Shown piece after piece: positions 48,207 to 61,240 of a DNA stretch of 64,000 nt. The DNA comes from Hippophae tibetana (taxonomy: Eukaryota > Streptophyta > Magnoliopsida > Rosales > Elaeagnaceae). The DNA is taken from positions 65,190,983-65,254,982 of the forward strand of contig CM072802.1 in NCBI GenBank assembly GCA_037013495.1, written 5' to 3'. Within the stretch, counting starts at the first letter, position 1. Each line of letters begins with the position of its first letter. The notes under the pieces are model-generated. The model made no database searches. It was not told the origin of the DNA and worked only from the letters and a program-made list of their open reading frames with translations. The translations under genes and the position numbers were made by a program.

Positions 48207-50811
48207 ATAAATACGAAGATGACAAGGAATGCTCGTTTTGAGGTGCCACCGTTGCGGGCATTGACGGGTACCTCTAACACCCCTGTGACAAAACCATGTC
48301 AAACGATGGAATTTTAGGGTGATGTTTTTTACACATGTTTAGAATAGTATTTCATCTCGTACTCTAAAGTTTCATAATTTGATGGACCCGGGAAGTATTC
48401 TAAGTCATTTTTTCAAATTTTCGAAAAATAATGAAAATTAGAAAATTCGGCCAAAATTATTATTTCTTGTTGGATGCAATTCCTTTCATCATCTAAGATT
48501 TATTGATCAAAAAATATAAAGTTTGGCATGGTATAAATACGAAGATGAGAAGAAATCCTCGTTTTGAGGTGCCACCGTTGCGGGCATTGATAGACACCTC
48601 TAACACCCCATGCCCAAAATAATGACAAACGATGGTATTTTGGGGAGATTGTTTTCACACATGTTTAGAATAGTACGCCATCTCGTCCAGGAAAGTTTCA
48701 TGATTTTATGAAAAAGAAAAGTATTTTTAGTCATTTTTTGAAGTCTTCGAAAAATCATTAAAAATGGAAAATTCGGCCAAAATTATAATTTACTGTTGGA
48801 TGTAATTCCTTTCATCATCTAAGATTTATTGATCACAAAATATTAAGTTTGGCATGATATAAATACGAAGATGGCAAGGAATGCTCGTTTTGAGGTGCCA
48901 CCTTTGCGAGCATTGATGGGCACCTCTAACACCCCGTGGGCAAAACCATGTCAAACGATGGAATTTTAGGGTGATGTTTTTAACACATGTTTAGAATAGT
49001 ATACCATCTCGTACTGTAAAGTTTCATAATTTGATGGACCCGGGAAGTATTCTTAGTCATTTTTTCAAATTTTCGAAAAATAATGAAAATTGAAAATTCG
49101 GCCAAAATTATTATTTATTGTCGGATGCAATTACTTTCATCATCTAAGATTTATTGATCACAAAATGTAAGGTTTGGCATGATATAAATACGAAGATGAC
49201 AAGGAATGCTCGTTTTGAGGTGCCACCGTTGCGGGCATTGACGGGCACCTCTAACACCCCGGTGGCAAAACCATGTCAAACGATGGAATTTTAGGGTGAT
49301 GTTTTTTACACATGTTTAGAATAGTATTCCATCTCGTACTCTAAAGTTTCATAATTTGATGGACCCGGGAAGTATTCTAAGTCATTTTTTCAAATTTTCG
49401 AAAAATAATGAAAAATAGAAAAATTCGGGCAAAATTATTATTTCTTGTTGGATGCAATTCCTTTCATCATCTAAGATTTATTGCTCACAAAATGTAAGGT
49501 TTGGCAAATATAAATACGAAGATGACAAGGAATGCTCGTTTTGAGGTGCCACCGTTGCGGGCATTGACGGGTACCTCTAACACCCCTGTGACAAAACCAT
49601 GTCAAACGATGGAATTTTAGGGTGATGTTTTTTACACATGTTTAGAATAGTATTTCATCTCGTACTCTAAAGTTTCATAATTTGATGGACCCGGGAAGTA
49701 TTCTAAGTCATTTTTTCAAATTTTCGAAAAATAATGAAAATTAGAAAATTCGGCCAAAATTATTATTTCTTGTTGGATGCAATTCCTTTCATCATCTAAG
49801 ATTTATTGATCAAAAAATATAAAGTTTGGCATGGTATAAATACGAAGATGAGAAGAAATCCTCGTTTTGAGGTGCCACCGTTGCGGGCATTGATAGACAC
49901 CTCTAACACCCCATGCCCAAAATAATGACAAACGATGGTATTTTGGGGAGATTGTTTTCACACATGTTTAGAATAGTACGCCATCTCGTCCAGGAAAGTT
50001 TCATGATTTTATGAAAAAGAAAAGTATTTTTAGTCATTTTTTGAAGTCTTCGAAAAATCATTAAAAATGGAAAATTCGGCCAAAATTATAATTTACTGTT
50101 GGATGTAATTCCTTTCATCATCTAAGATTTATTGATCACAAAATATTAAGTTTGGCATGATATAAATACGAAGATGGCAAGGAATGCTCGTTTTGAGGTG
50201 CCACCTTTGCGAGCATTGATGGGCACCTCTAACACCCCGTGGGCAAAACCATGTCAAACGATGGAATTTTAGGGTGATGTTTTTAACACATGTTTAGAAT
50301 AGTATACCATCTCGTACTGTAAAGTTTCATAATTTGATGGACCCGGGAAGTATTCTTAGTCATTTTTTCAAATTTTCGAAAAATAATGAAAATTGAAAAT
50401 TCGGCCAAAATTATTATTTCTTGTCGGATGCAATTACTTTCATCATCTAAGATTTATTGATCACAAAATGTAAGGTTTGGCATGATATAAATACGAAGAT
50501 GACAAGGAATGCTCGTTTTGAGGTGCCACCGTTGCGGGCATTGACGGGCACCTCTAACACCCCGGTGGCAAAACCATGTCAAACGATTGAATTTTAGGGT
50601 GATGTTTTTACACATGTTTAGAATAGTATTCCATCTCGTACTGTAAAGTTTCATAATTTGATGGACCCGGGAAGTATTCTAAGTCATTTTTTCAAATTTT
50701 TGAAAAATAATGAAAAATAGAGAAATTCGGCCAAAATTATTATTTCTTGTTGGATGCAATTCCTTTCATCATCTAAGCTTTATTGATCACAAAATGTAAG
50801 GTTTGGCTAAT
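48207..50811. repeat. ~1303 bp tetramer HOR G-E-F2-P2, two copies
   Basis: Starts are 48207 (G), 48533 (E), 48859 (F2), 49184 (P2), then 49510, 49836, 50162 and 50487. Each start pair differs by 1303 bp; the second copy is one base shorter. Shared marks are CCCCTGTGACAAAA in G, CCCCATGCCC and AATAATGACAAACG in E, CACCTTTGCGAGC in F2 and AATGAAAATTGAAAATTCGG in the F2 tail. This is a third kind of tetramer of the same length as the two upstream. Confidence 0.92.
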
Positions 50812-53743
50812 ATAAATACGAAGATGACAAGGAATTCTCGTTTTGAGGTGCCACCGTTGCGGGCATTTACGGGCACCTCTAACACCCCGGTGGCAAAACC
50901 ATGTCAAACGATGGAATTTTAGGGTGATGTTTTTTACACATGTTTAGAATAGTATACCATCTCGTACTGTAAAGTTTCATAATTTGATGCACCAGGGAAG
51001 TATTCTAAGTCATTTTTTCAAATTTTCGAAAAATAATGAAAAATAGAGAAATTCGGCCAAAATTATTATTTCTTGTTGGATGCAATTCCTTTCATCATCT
51101 AAGATTTATTGATCACAAAATGTAAGGTTTGGCAAATATAAATACGAAGATGACAAGGAATTCTCGTTTTGACGTGCCACCGTTGCGGGCATTGACGGGC
51201 ACCTCTAACACCCCGGTGGCAAAACCATGTCAAATGATGGAATTTTAGGGTGATGTTTTTAACACATGTTTAGAATAGTATTCCATCTCGTACTCTAAAT
51301 TTTCATAATTTGATGGACCCGGGAAGTATTCTAAGTCATTTTTCAAATTTTCGAAAAATAATGAAAATTAGAAAATTCGGCCAAAATTATTATTTCTTGT
51401 TGGATGCAATTCCTTTCATCATCTAAGATTTATTGATAAAAAAATATAAAGTTTGGCATGGTATAAATACGAAGATGAGAAGAAATCCTCGTTTTGAGGT
51501 GCCACCGTTGCGGGCATTGATAGACACCTCTAACACCCCGTGCCCAAAATAATGTCAAACGATGGTATTTTGGGGCGATTGTTTTCACACATGTTTAGAA
51601 TAGTACGCCATCTCGTCCAGGAAAGTTTCATGATTTTATGAAAAAGAAAAGTATTTTTAGTCATTTTTTGAAGTCTTCGAAAAATCATTAAAAATGGAAA
51701 ATTCGGCCAAAATTATAATTTACTGTTGGATGTAATTCCTTTCATCATCTAAGATTTATTGATCACAAAATATTAAGTTTGGCATGATATAAATACGAAG
51801 ATGGCAAGGAATGCTCGTTGTGAGATGCCACCTTTGCGAGCATTGATGGGCACCTCTAACACCCCGTGGGCAAAACCATGTCAAACGATGGAATTTTAGG
51901 GTGATGTTTTTAACACATGTTTAGAATAGTATACCATCTCGTACTGTAAAGTTTCATAATTTGATGGACCCGGGAAGTATTCTTAGTCATTTTTTCAAAT
52001 TTTCGAAAAATAATGAAAATTGAAAATTCGGCCAAAATTATTATTTCTTGTCGGATGCAATTACTTTCATCATCTAAGATTTATTGATCACAAAATGTAA
52101 GGTTTGGCATGATATAAATACGAAGATGACAAGGAATGCTCGTTTTGAGGTGCCACCGTTGCGGGCATGGACGGGCACCTCTAACACCCCGGTGGCAAAA
52201 CCATGTCAAACGATGGAATTTTAGGGTGATGTTTTTTACACATGTTTAGAATAGTATTCCATCTCGTACTGTAAAGTTTCATAATTTGATGGACCCGGGA
52301 AGTATTCTAAGTCATTTTTTCAAATTTTTGAAAAATAATGAAAAATAGAGTAATTCGGCCAAAATTATTATTTCTTGTTGGATGCAATTCCTTTCATCAT
52401 CTAAGCTTTATTGATCACAAAATGTAAGGTTTGGCAAATATAAATACGAAGATGACAAGGAATTCTCGTTTTGAGGTGCCACCGTTGCGGGCATTTACGG
52501 GCACCTCTAACACCCCGGTGGCAAAACCATGTCAAACGATGGAATTTTAGGGTGATGTTTTTTACACATGTTTAGAATAGTATACCATCTCGTACTGTAA
52601 AGTTTCATAATTTGATGCACCAGGGAAGTATTCTAAGTCATTTTTTCAAATTTTCGAAAAATAATGAAAATTAGAAAATTCGGCCAAAATTATTATTTCT
52701 TGTTGGATGCAGTTCCTTTCATCATCTAAGATTTATTGATAAAAAAATATAAAGTTTGGCATGGTATAAATACGAAGATGAGAAGAAATCCTCGTTTTGA
52801 GGTGCCACCGTTGCGGGCATTGATAGACACCTCTAACACCCCGTGCCCAAAATAATGTCAAACGATGGTATTTTGGGGCGATTGTTTTCACACATGTTTA
52901 GAATAGTACGCCATCTCGTCCAGGAAAGTTTCATGATTTTATGAAAAAGAAAAGTATTTTTAGTCATTTTTTGAAGTCTTCGAAAAATCATTAAAAATGG
53001 AAAATTCGGCCAAAATTATAATTTACTGTTGGATGTAATTCCTTTCATCATCTAAGATTTATTGATCACAAAATATTAAGTTTGGCATGATATAAATACG
53101 AAGATGGCAAGGAATGCTCGTTTTGAGGTGCCACCTTTGCGAGCATTGATGGGCACCTCTAACACCCCGTGGGCAAAACCATGTCAAACGATGGAATTTT
53201 AGGGTTATGTTTTTAACACATGTTTAGAATAGTATACCATCTCGTACTGTAAAGTTTCATAATTTGATGGACCCGGGAAGTATTCTTAGTCATTTTTTCA
53301 AATTTTCGAAAAATAATGAAAAATTGAAAATTCGGCCAAAATTATTATTTCTTGTCGGATGCAATTACTTTCATCATCTAAGATTTATTGATCACAAAAT
53401 GTAAGGTTTGGCATGATATAAATACGAAGATGACAAGGAATGTTCGTTTTGAGGTGCCACCGTTGCGGGCATTGACGGACACCTCTAACACCCCGGTGGC
53501 AAAACCATGTCAAACGATAGAATTTTAGGGTGATGTTTTTTACACATGTTTAGAATAGTATTCCATCTCGTACTCTAAAGTTTCATAATTTGATGGACCC
53601 GGGAAGTATTCTAAGTCATTTTTTCAAATTTTTGAAAAATAATGAAAAATAGAAAAATTCGGCCAAAATTATTATTTCTTGTTGGATGCAATTCCTTTCA
53701 TCATCTAAGATTTATTGATCACAAAATGTAAGGTTTGGCAAAT
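50812..53743. repeat. Nine-monomer stretch of B/E-F2-P2 modules
   Basis: Starts are 50812 (B), 51138 (B), 51463 (E), 51789 (F2), 52114 (P2), 52440 (B), 52766 (E), 53092 (F2) and 53418 (P2). B at 50812 and 52440 share GCATTTACGGGC and CACCAGGGAAG. The P2 tail before each has CTAAGCTTTATTG, a HindIII site. E, F2 and P2 repeat as a fixed trio with one or two B monomers between. Confidence 0.87.
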
Positions 53744-56678
53744 ATAAATACGAAGATGACAAGGAATTCTCGTTTTGAGGTGCCACTGTTCCGGGCATTG
53801 ACGGGCACCTCTAACACCCCGGTGGCAAAACCATGTCAAACGATGGAATTTTAGGGTGATGTTTTTAACACATGTTTAGAATAGTATTCCATCTCGTACT
53901 CTAAAGTTTCATAATTTGATGGTCCCGGGAAGTATTCTAAGTCATTTTTTCAAATTTTCTAAAAATAATGAAAATTAGAAAATTCGGCCAAAATTATAAT
54001 TTATTGTTGGATGCAATTCCTTTCATCATCTAAGATTTATTGATCACAAAATATTAAGTTTGGCATGATATAAATACGAAGATGGCAAGTAATGCTCGTT
54101 TTGAGGTGCCACCGTTGCGAGCATTGATGGGCATCTCTAACACCCCGTGGGCAAAACCATGTCAAACGATGGAATTTTAGGGTGATGTTTTTAACACATG
54201 TTTAGAATAGTATACCATCTCGTGCTGTAAAGTTTCATAATTTGATGGACCCGGGAAGTATTCTAAGTCATTTTTTTTAAATTTTCGAAAAATAATGAAA
54301 AATAGAAAAATTCGGCCAAAATTATTATTTCTTGTTGGATGCAATTCCTTTCATCATCTAAGATTTATACATAAAAAAATATAAAGTTTGGCACGGTATA
54401 AATACGAAGATGAGAAGAAATCCTCGTTTTGAGGTGCCACCGTTGCGGGCATTGATAGACACCTCTAACACCCCGTGCCCAAAATAATGTCAAACGATGG
54501 TATTTTGGGGCGATTGTTTTCACACATGTTTAGAATAGTACGCCATCTCGTCCAGGAAAGTTTCATGATTTTATGAAAAAGAAAAGTATTTTTAGTCATT
54601 TTTTGAAGTCTTCGAAAAATCATTAAAAATGGAAAATTCGGCCAAAATTATAATTTATTGTTGGATGCAATTCCTTTCATCATCTAAGATTTATTGATCA
54701 CAAAATATTAAGTTTGGCATGATATAAATACGAAGATGGCAAGGAATGCTCGTTTTGAGGTGCCACCTTTGCGAGCATTGATGGGCACCTCTAACACCCC
54801 GTGGGCAAAACCATGTCAAACGATGGAATTTTAGGGTGATGTTTTTAACACATGTTTAGAATAGTATACCATCTCGTACTGTAAAGTTTCACAATTTGAT
54901 GGACCCGGGAAGTATTCTTAGTCATTTTTTCAAATTTTCGAAAAATAATGAAAAATTGAAAATTCGGCCAAAATTATTATTTCTTGTCAGATGCAATTAC
55001 TTTCATCATCTAAGATTTATTGATCACAAAATGTAAGGTTTGGCATGATATAAATACGAAGATGACAAGGAATGCTCGTTTTGAGGTGCCACCGTTGCGG
55101 GCATTGACGGGCACCTCTAACACCCCGGTGGCAAAACCATGTCAAACGATTGAATTTTAGGGTGATGTTTTTTACACATGTTTAGAATAGTATTCCATCT
55201 CGTACTCTAAAGTTTCAAAATTTGATGGACCCGGGAAGTATTCTAAGTCATTTTTTCAAATTTTTGAAAAATAATGAAAAATAGAAAAATTCGGCCAAAA
55301 TTATTATTTCTTGTTGGATGCAATTCCTTTCATCATCTAAGATTTATTGATCACAAAATGTAAGGTTTGGCATGATATAAATACAAAGATGGCAAGGAAT
55401 GCTCGTTTTGAGGTGCCACCGTTGCGAGCATTGATGGGCACCTCTAACACCCCGTGGGCAAAACCATGTCAAACGATGGAATTTTAGGGTGATGTTTTTA
55501 ACACATGTTTAGAATAGTATACCATCTCGTACTGTAAAGTTTCATAATTTGATGGACCTAGGAAGTATTCTTAGTCATTTTTTCAAATTTTCGAAAAATA
55601 ATGAAAAATAGAAAATTCGGCCAAAATTATTATATCTTGTTGGATGCAATTCCTTTCATCATCTAAGATTTATTGATCACAAAATGTAAGGTTTGGCAAA
55701 TATAAATACGAAGATGACAAGGAATTCTCGTTTTGAGATGCCACCGTTGCGGGCATTGACGGGCACCTCTAACACCCCGGTGGCAAAACCATGTCAAACA
55801 ATGGAATTTTAGGGTGATGTTTTTTACACATGTTTAGAATAGTATTCCATCTCGTATTCTAAAGTTTCATAATTTGATGGACCCGGGAAGTATTCTAAGT
55901 CATTTTTTCAAATTTTCGAAAAATAATGAAAAATTGAAAATTCGGCCAAAATTATTATTTCTTGTCGGATGCAATTACTTTCATCATCTAAGATTTATTG
56001 ATCATAAAATGTAAGGTTTGGCATGATATAAATACGAAGATGACAAAGAATGCTCGTTTTGAGGTGCCACCGTTGCGAGCATTGATGGGCACCTCTAACA
56101 CCCCGTGGGCAAAACCATGTCAAACGATGGAATTTTAGGGTGATGTTTTTAACACATGTTTAGAATAGTATACCATCTCGTACTATAAAGTTTCATAATT
56201 TGATGGATCCGGGAAGTATTCTAAGTCATTTTTTCAAATTTTCGAAAAATAATGAAAAATAAAAAAATTCGGCCAAAATTATTATTTCTTGTTGGATGCA
56301 ATTCCTTTCATCATCTAAGATTTATTGATCACAAAATGTAAGGTTTGGCAAATATAAATACGAAGATGACAAGGAATTCTCGTTTTGAGGTGCCACCGTT
56401 GCGGGCATTGGTGGGCACCTCTAACACCCCGGTGGCAAAACCATGTCAAACGATGGAATTTTAGGGTGATGTTTTTTACACATGTTTAGAATAGTATTCC
56501 ATCTCGTACTCTAAAGTTTCATAATTTGATGGACCCGGGAAGTATTCTAAGTCATTTTTTCAAATTTTCGAAAAATAATGAAAATTAGAAAATTTGGCCA
56601 AAATTATAATTTATTGTTGGATGCAATTCCTTTCATCATCTAAGATTTATTGATAACAAAATGTAAGGTTTGGCAAAT
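53744..56678. repeat. Irregular nine-monomer stretch
   Basis: Starts are 53744 (B), 54070 (D), 54398 (E), 54724 (F2), 55050 (P2), 55377 (F, ATACAAAGATGG), 55702 (B, GAGATGCC), 56028 (P head with F body) and 56354 (B, TTGGTGGGC). The spacing 54070-54398 is 328 bp, the longest measured, owing to extra T in CATTTTTTTTAAA and an extra A downstream. E is entered through TTTATACATAAAAAA, a form seen only once. The E-F2-P2 trio is still present, but no two-copy period is visible. Confidence 0.82.
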
Positions 56679-59600
56679 ATAAATACGAAGATGACAAGGA
56701 ATTCTCGTTTTGAGGTGCCACCGTTGCGGGCATTGACGGGCACCTCTAACACCCCGGTGGCAAAACCATGTCAAACGATGGAATTTTAGGGTGATGTTTT
56801 TTACACATGTTTAGAATAGTATTCCATCTCGTACTCTAAAGTTTCATAATTTCATGGACCCGGGAAGTATTCTAAGTCATTTTTCAAATTTTCTAAAAAT
56901 AATGAAAAATAGAAAATTCGGCCAAAATTATTATTTCTTGTTGGATGCAATTCCTTTCATCATCTAAGATTTATTGATAAAAAAATATAAAGTTTGGCAC
57001 GGTATAAATACGAAGATGAGAAGAAATCCTCGTTTTGAGGTGCCACCGTTGCGGGCATTGATAGACACCTCTAACACCCCGTGCCCAAAACAATGTCAAA
57101 CGATGGTATTTTCGGGCGATTGTTTTCACACATTTTTAGAATAGTACGCCATCTCGTCGAGGAAAGTTTCATGATTTTATGAAAAAGGAAAGTATTTTTA
57201 GTCATTTTTTGAAATCTTCGAAAAATCATTAAAAATGGAAAATTCGGCCAAAATTATAATTTATTGTTGGATGCAATTCCTTTCATCAAATAAGATTTAT
57301 TGATGACAAAATATTAAGTTTGGCATGATATAAATACGAAGATGGCAAGGAATGCTGGTTTTGAGGTGCCACCTTTGCGAGCATTGATGGGCACCTCTAA
57401 CACCCTGTGGGCAAAACCATGTCAAACGATGGAATTTTAGGGTGATGTTTTTAACACATGTTTAGAATAGTTTACCATCTCGTACTGTAAAGTTTCATAA
57501 TTTGATGGACCCGGGAAGTATTCTTAGTCATTTTTTCAAATTTTCGAAAAATAATGAAAAATAGAAAATTCGGCCAAAATTATTATTTCTTGTTGGATGC
57601 AATTCCTTTCATCATCTAAGATTTATTGATAACAAAATGAAAGGTTTGGCATGATATAAATACGAAGATGACAAGGAATGCTCGTTTTGAGGTGCCACCG
57701 TTGCGGGCATTGACGGGTACCTCTAACACCCCGGTGGCAAAACCATGTCAAACGATGGAATTTTAGGGTGATGTTTTTTACACATGTTTAGAATAGTATT
57801 TCATCTCGTACTCTAAAGTTTCATAATTTGATGGACCCGGGAAGTATTCTAAGTCATTTTTTCAAATTTTCGAAAAATAATGAAAATTAGAAAATTCGGC
57901 CAAAATTATTATTTCTTGTTGGATGCAATTCCTTTCATCATCTAAGATTTATTGATAAAAAAATATAAAGTTTGGCATGGTATAAATACGAAGATGAGAA
58001 GAAATCCTCGTTTTGAGGTGCCACCGTTGCGGGCATTGATAGACACCTCTAACACCCCGTGCCCAAAATAATGTCAAACGATGGTATTTTGGGGCGATTG
58101 TTTTCACACATGTTTAGAATAGTACGCCATCTCGTCCAGGAAAGTTTCATGATTTTATGAAAAAGAAAAGTATTTTTATTCATTTTTTGAAGTCTTCGAA
58201 AAATTATTAAAAATGGAAAATTTGGCCAAAATTATAATTTATTGTTGGATGCAATTCCTTTCATCATCTAAGATTTATTGATCACAAAATATTAAGTTTG
58301 GCATGATATAAATACGAAGATGGCAAGGAATGCTCGTTTTGAGGTGCCACCTTTGCGAGCATTGATGGGCACCTCTAACACCCCGTGGGAAAAACCATGT
58401 CAAACGATGGAATTTTAGGGTGATGTTTTTAACACATGTTTAGAATAGTATACCATCTCGTACTGTAAAGTTTCATAATTTGATGGACCCGGGAAGTATT
58501 CTTAGTCATTTTTTCAAATTTTCGAAAAATAATGAAAAATTGAAAATTCGGCCAAAATTATTATTTCTTGTCGGATGCAATTACTTTCATCATCTAAGAT
58601 TTATTGATCACAAAATGTAAGGTTTGGCATGATATAAATACGAAGATGACAAGGAATGCTCGTTTTGAGGTGCCACCGTTGCAGGCATTGACGGGCACCT
58701 CTAACACCCCGGTGGCAAAACCATGTCAAACGATGGAATTTTAGGGTGATGTTTTTTACACATGTTTAGAATAGTATTCCATCTCGTACTCTAAAGTTTC
58801 ATAATTTGATGGACCCGGGAAGTATTCTAAGTCATTTTTTCAAATTTTTGAAAAATAATGAAAAATAGAAAAATTCGGCCAAAATTATTATTTCTTGTTG
58901 GATGCAATTCCTTTCATCATCTAAGATTTATTGATCACAAAATGTAAGGTTTGGCATGATATAAATACGAAGATGGCATGGAATGCTCGTTTTGAGGTGC
59001 CACCGTTGCGAGCATTGATGGGCACCTCTAACACCCCGTCGGCAAAACCATGTCAAACGATGGAATTTTAGGGTGATGTTTTTAACACATGTTTAGAATA
59101 GTATACCATCTCGTACTGTAAAGTTTCATAATTTGATGGACCCAGGAAGTATTCTTAGTCATTTTTTCAAACTTTCGAAAAATAATGAAAAATAGAAAAT
59201 TCGGCCAAAATTATTATATCTTGTTGGATGCAATTCCTTTCATCATCTAAGCTTTATTGATCACAAAATGTAAGGTTTGGCAAATATAAATACGAAGATG
59301 ACAAGGAATTCTCGTTTTGAGGTGCCACCGTTGCGGGCATTGACGGGCACCTCTAACACCCCGGTGGCAAAACCATGTCAAACGATGGAATTTTAGGGTG
59401 ATGTTTTTTACACATGTTTAGAATAGTATTCCATCTCGTACTCTAAAGTTTCATAATTTGATGGACCCGGGAAGTATTCTAAGTCATTTTTTCAAATTTT
59501 CGAAAAATAATGAAAAATTGAAAATTCGGCCAAAATTATTATTTCTTGTCGGATGCAATTACTTTCATCATCTAAGATTTATTGATCACAAAATGTAAGG

Positions 59601-61240
59601 TTTGGCATCATATAAATACGAAGATGACAAGGAATGCTCGTTTTGAGGTGCCACCGTTGCGGGCATTGACGGGCACCTCTAACACCCCGGTGGCAAAACC
59701 ATGTCAAACGATGGAATTTTAGGGTGATGTTTTTAACACTTGTTTAGAATAGTATACCATCTCGTACTGTAAAGTTTCATAATTTGATGCACCAAGGAAT
59801 TATTCTTAGTCATTTTTTCAAATTTTCGAAAAATCATTAAAAATGGAAAATTCGGCCAAAATTATTATTTCTTTTTGGATGCAATTCCTTTCATCATCTA
59901 AGATTTATTGATCACAAAATGTAAGGTTTGGCATGATATAAATACGAAGATGGCAATGAATGCTCGTTTTGAGGTGCCACCGTTGCGAGCATTGATGGGC
60001 ACCTCTAACACCCCGTGGGCAAAACCATGTCAAACGATGGAATTTTAGGGTGATGTTTTTAACACTTGTTTAGAATAGTATACCATCTCGTACTGTAAAG
60101 TTTCATAATTTGATGCACCAAGGAATTATTTTTAGTCATTTTTTCAAATTTTCGAAAAATCATTAAAAATGTAAAATTCGGCCAAAATTATTATTTCTTT
60201 TTGGATGCAATTCCTTTCATCATCTAAGATTTATTGATGACAAAATGTAAGGTTTGGCATGATATAAATACGAAGATAGCAAGGAATGCTCGTTTTGAGG
60301 TGCCACCGTTGCGAGCATTGATGGGCACCTCTAACACCCCGTGGGCAAAACCATGTCAAACGATGGAATTTTAGGGTGATGTTTTTTACACATGTTTAGA
60401 ATAGTATTCCATCTCGTACTCTAAAGTTTCATAATTTGATGGACCCGGGAAGTATTCTAAGTCATTTTTTCAAATTTTCTAAAAATAATGAAAATTAGAA
60501 AATTCGGCCAAAATTATAATTTATTGTTGGATGCAATTCCTTTCATCATCTAAGATTTATTGATCACAAAATATTAAGTTTGGCATGATATAAATACGAA
60601 GATGGCAAGGAATGCTCGTTTTGAGGTGCAACCGTTGCGAGCATTTATGGGCACCTCTAACACCCCGTGGGCAAAACCATGTCAAACGATGGAATTTTAG
60701 GGTGATGTTTTTAACACATGTTTAGAATAGTATACCATCTCGTACTGTAAAGTTTCATAATTTGATGGACCCGGGAAGTATTCTAAGTCATTTTTTCAAA
60801 TTTTCGAAAAATAATGAAAAATAGAAAAATTCGGCCAAAATTATAATTTATTGTTGGATGCAATTCCTTTCATCATCTAAGATTTATTGATCGCAAAATG
60901 TAAGGTTTGGCAAATATAAATACGAAGATGACAAGGAATTCTCGTTTTGAGGTGCCACCGTTGCGGGCATTGATGGGCACCTCTAACACCCCGGTGGCAA
61001 AACCATGTCAAACGATGGAATTTTAGGGTGATGTTTTTTACACATATTTAGAATAGTATTCCATCTCGTACTCTAAAGTTTCATAATTTGATGGACCCGG
61101 GAAGTATTCTAAGTCATATTTTCAAATTTTCGAAAAATAATGAAAATTAGAAAATTCGGCCAAAATTATAATTTATTGTTGGATGCAATTCCTTTCATCA
61201 TCTAAGATTTATTGATAACAAAATGTAAGGTTTGGCAAAT
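56679..61240. repeat. 14-monomer HOR, copy 1 (4562 bp)
   Basis: Starts are 56679 (B), 57004 (E), 57330 (F2), 57656 (G), 57982 (E), 58308 (F2), 58634 (P2), 58961 (F), 59286 (B), 59612 (P2), 59938 (F), 60264 (F), 60590 (F) and 60916 (B). The first nine recur exactly 4562 bp later, to the window end. Marks include TTTTCGGGCG, CACATTTTTAG, CGTCGAGG and CATCAAATAAG in the first E-F2 pair, TTGCAGGC in P2 and CCCCGTCGGC in F. Monomers at 59612 and 59938 share CACTTGTTTAG and CACCAAGGAATT, a separate recent duplication of one monomer tail. Confidence 0.9.
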
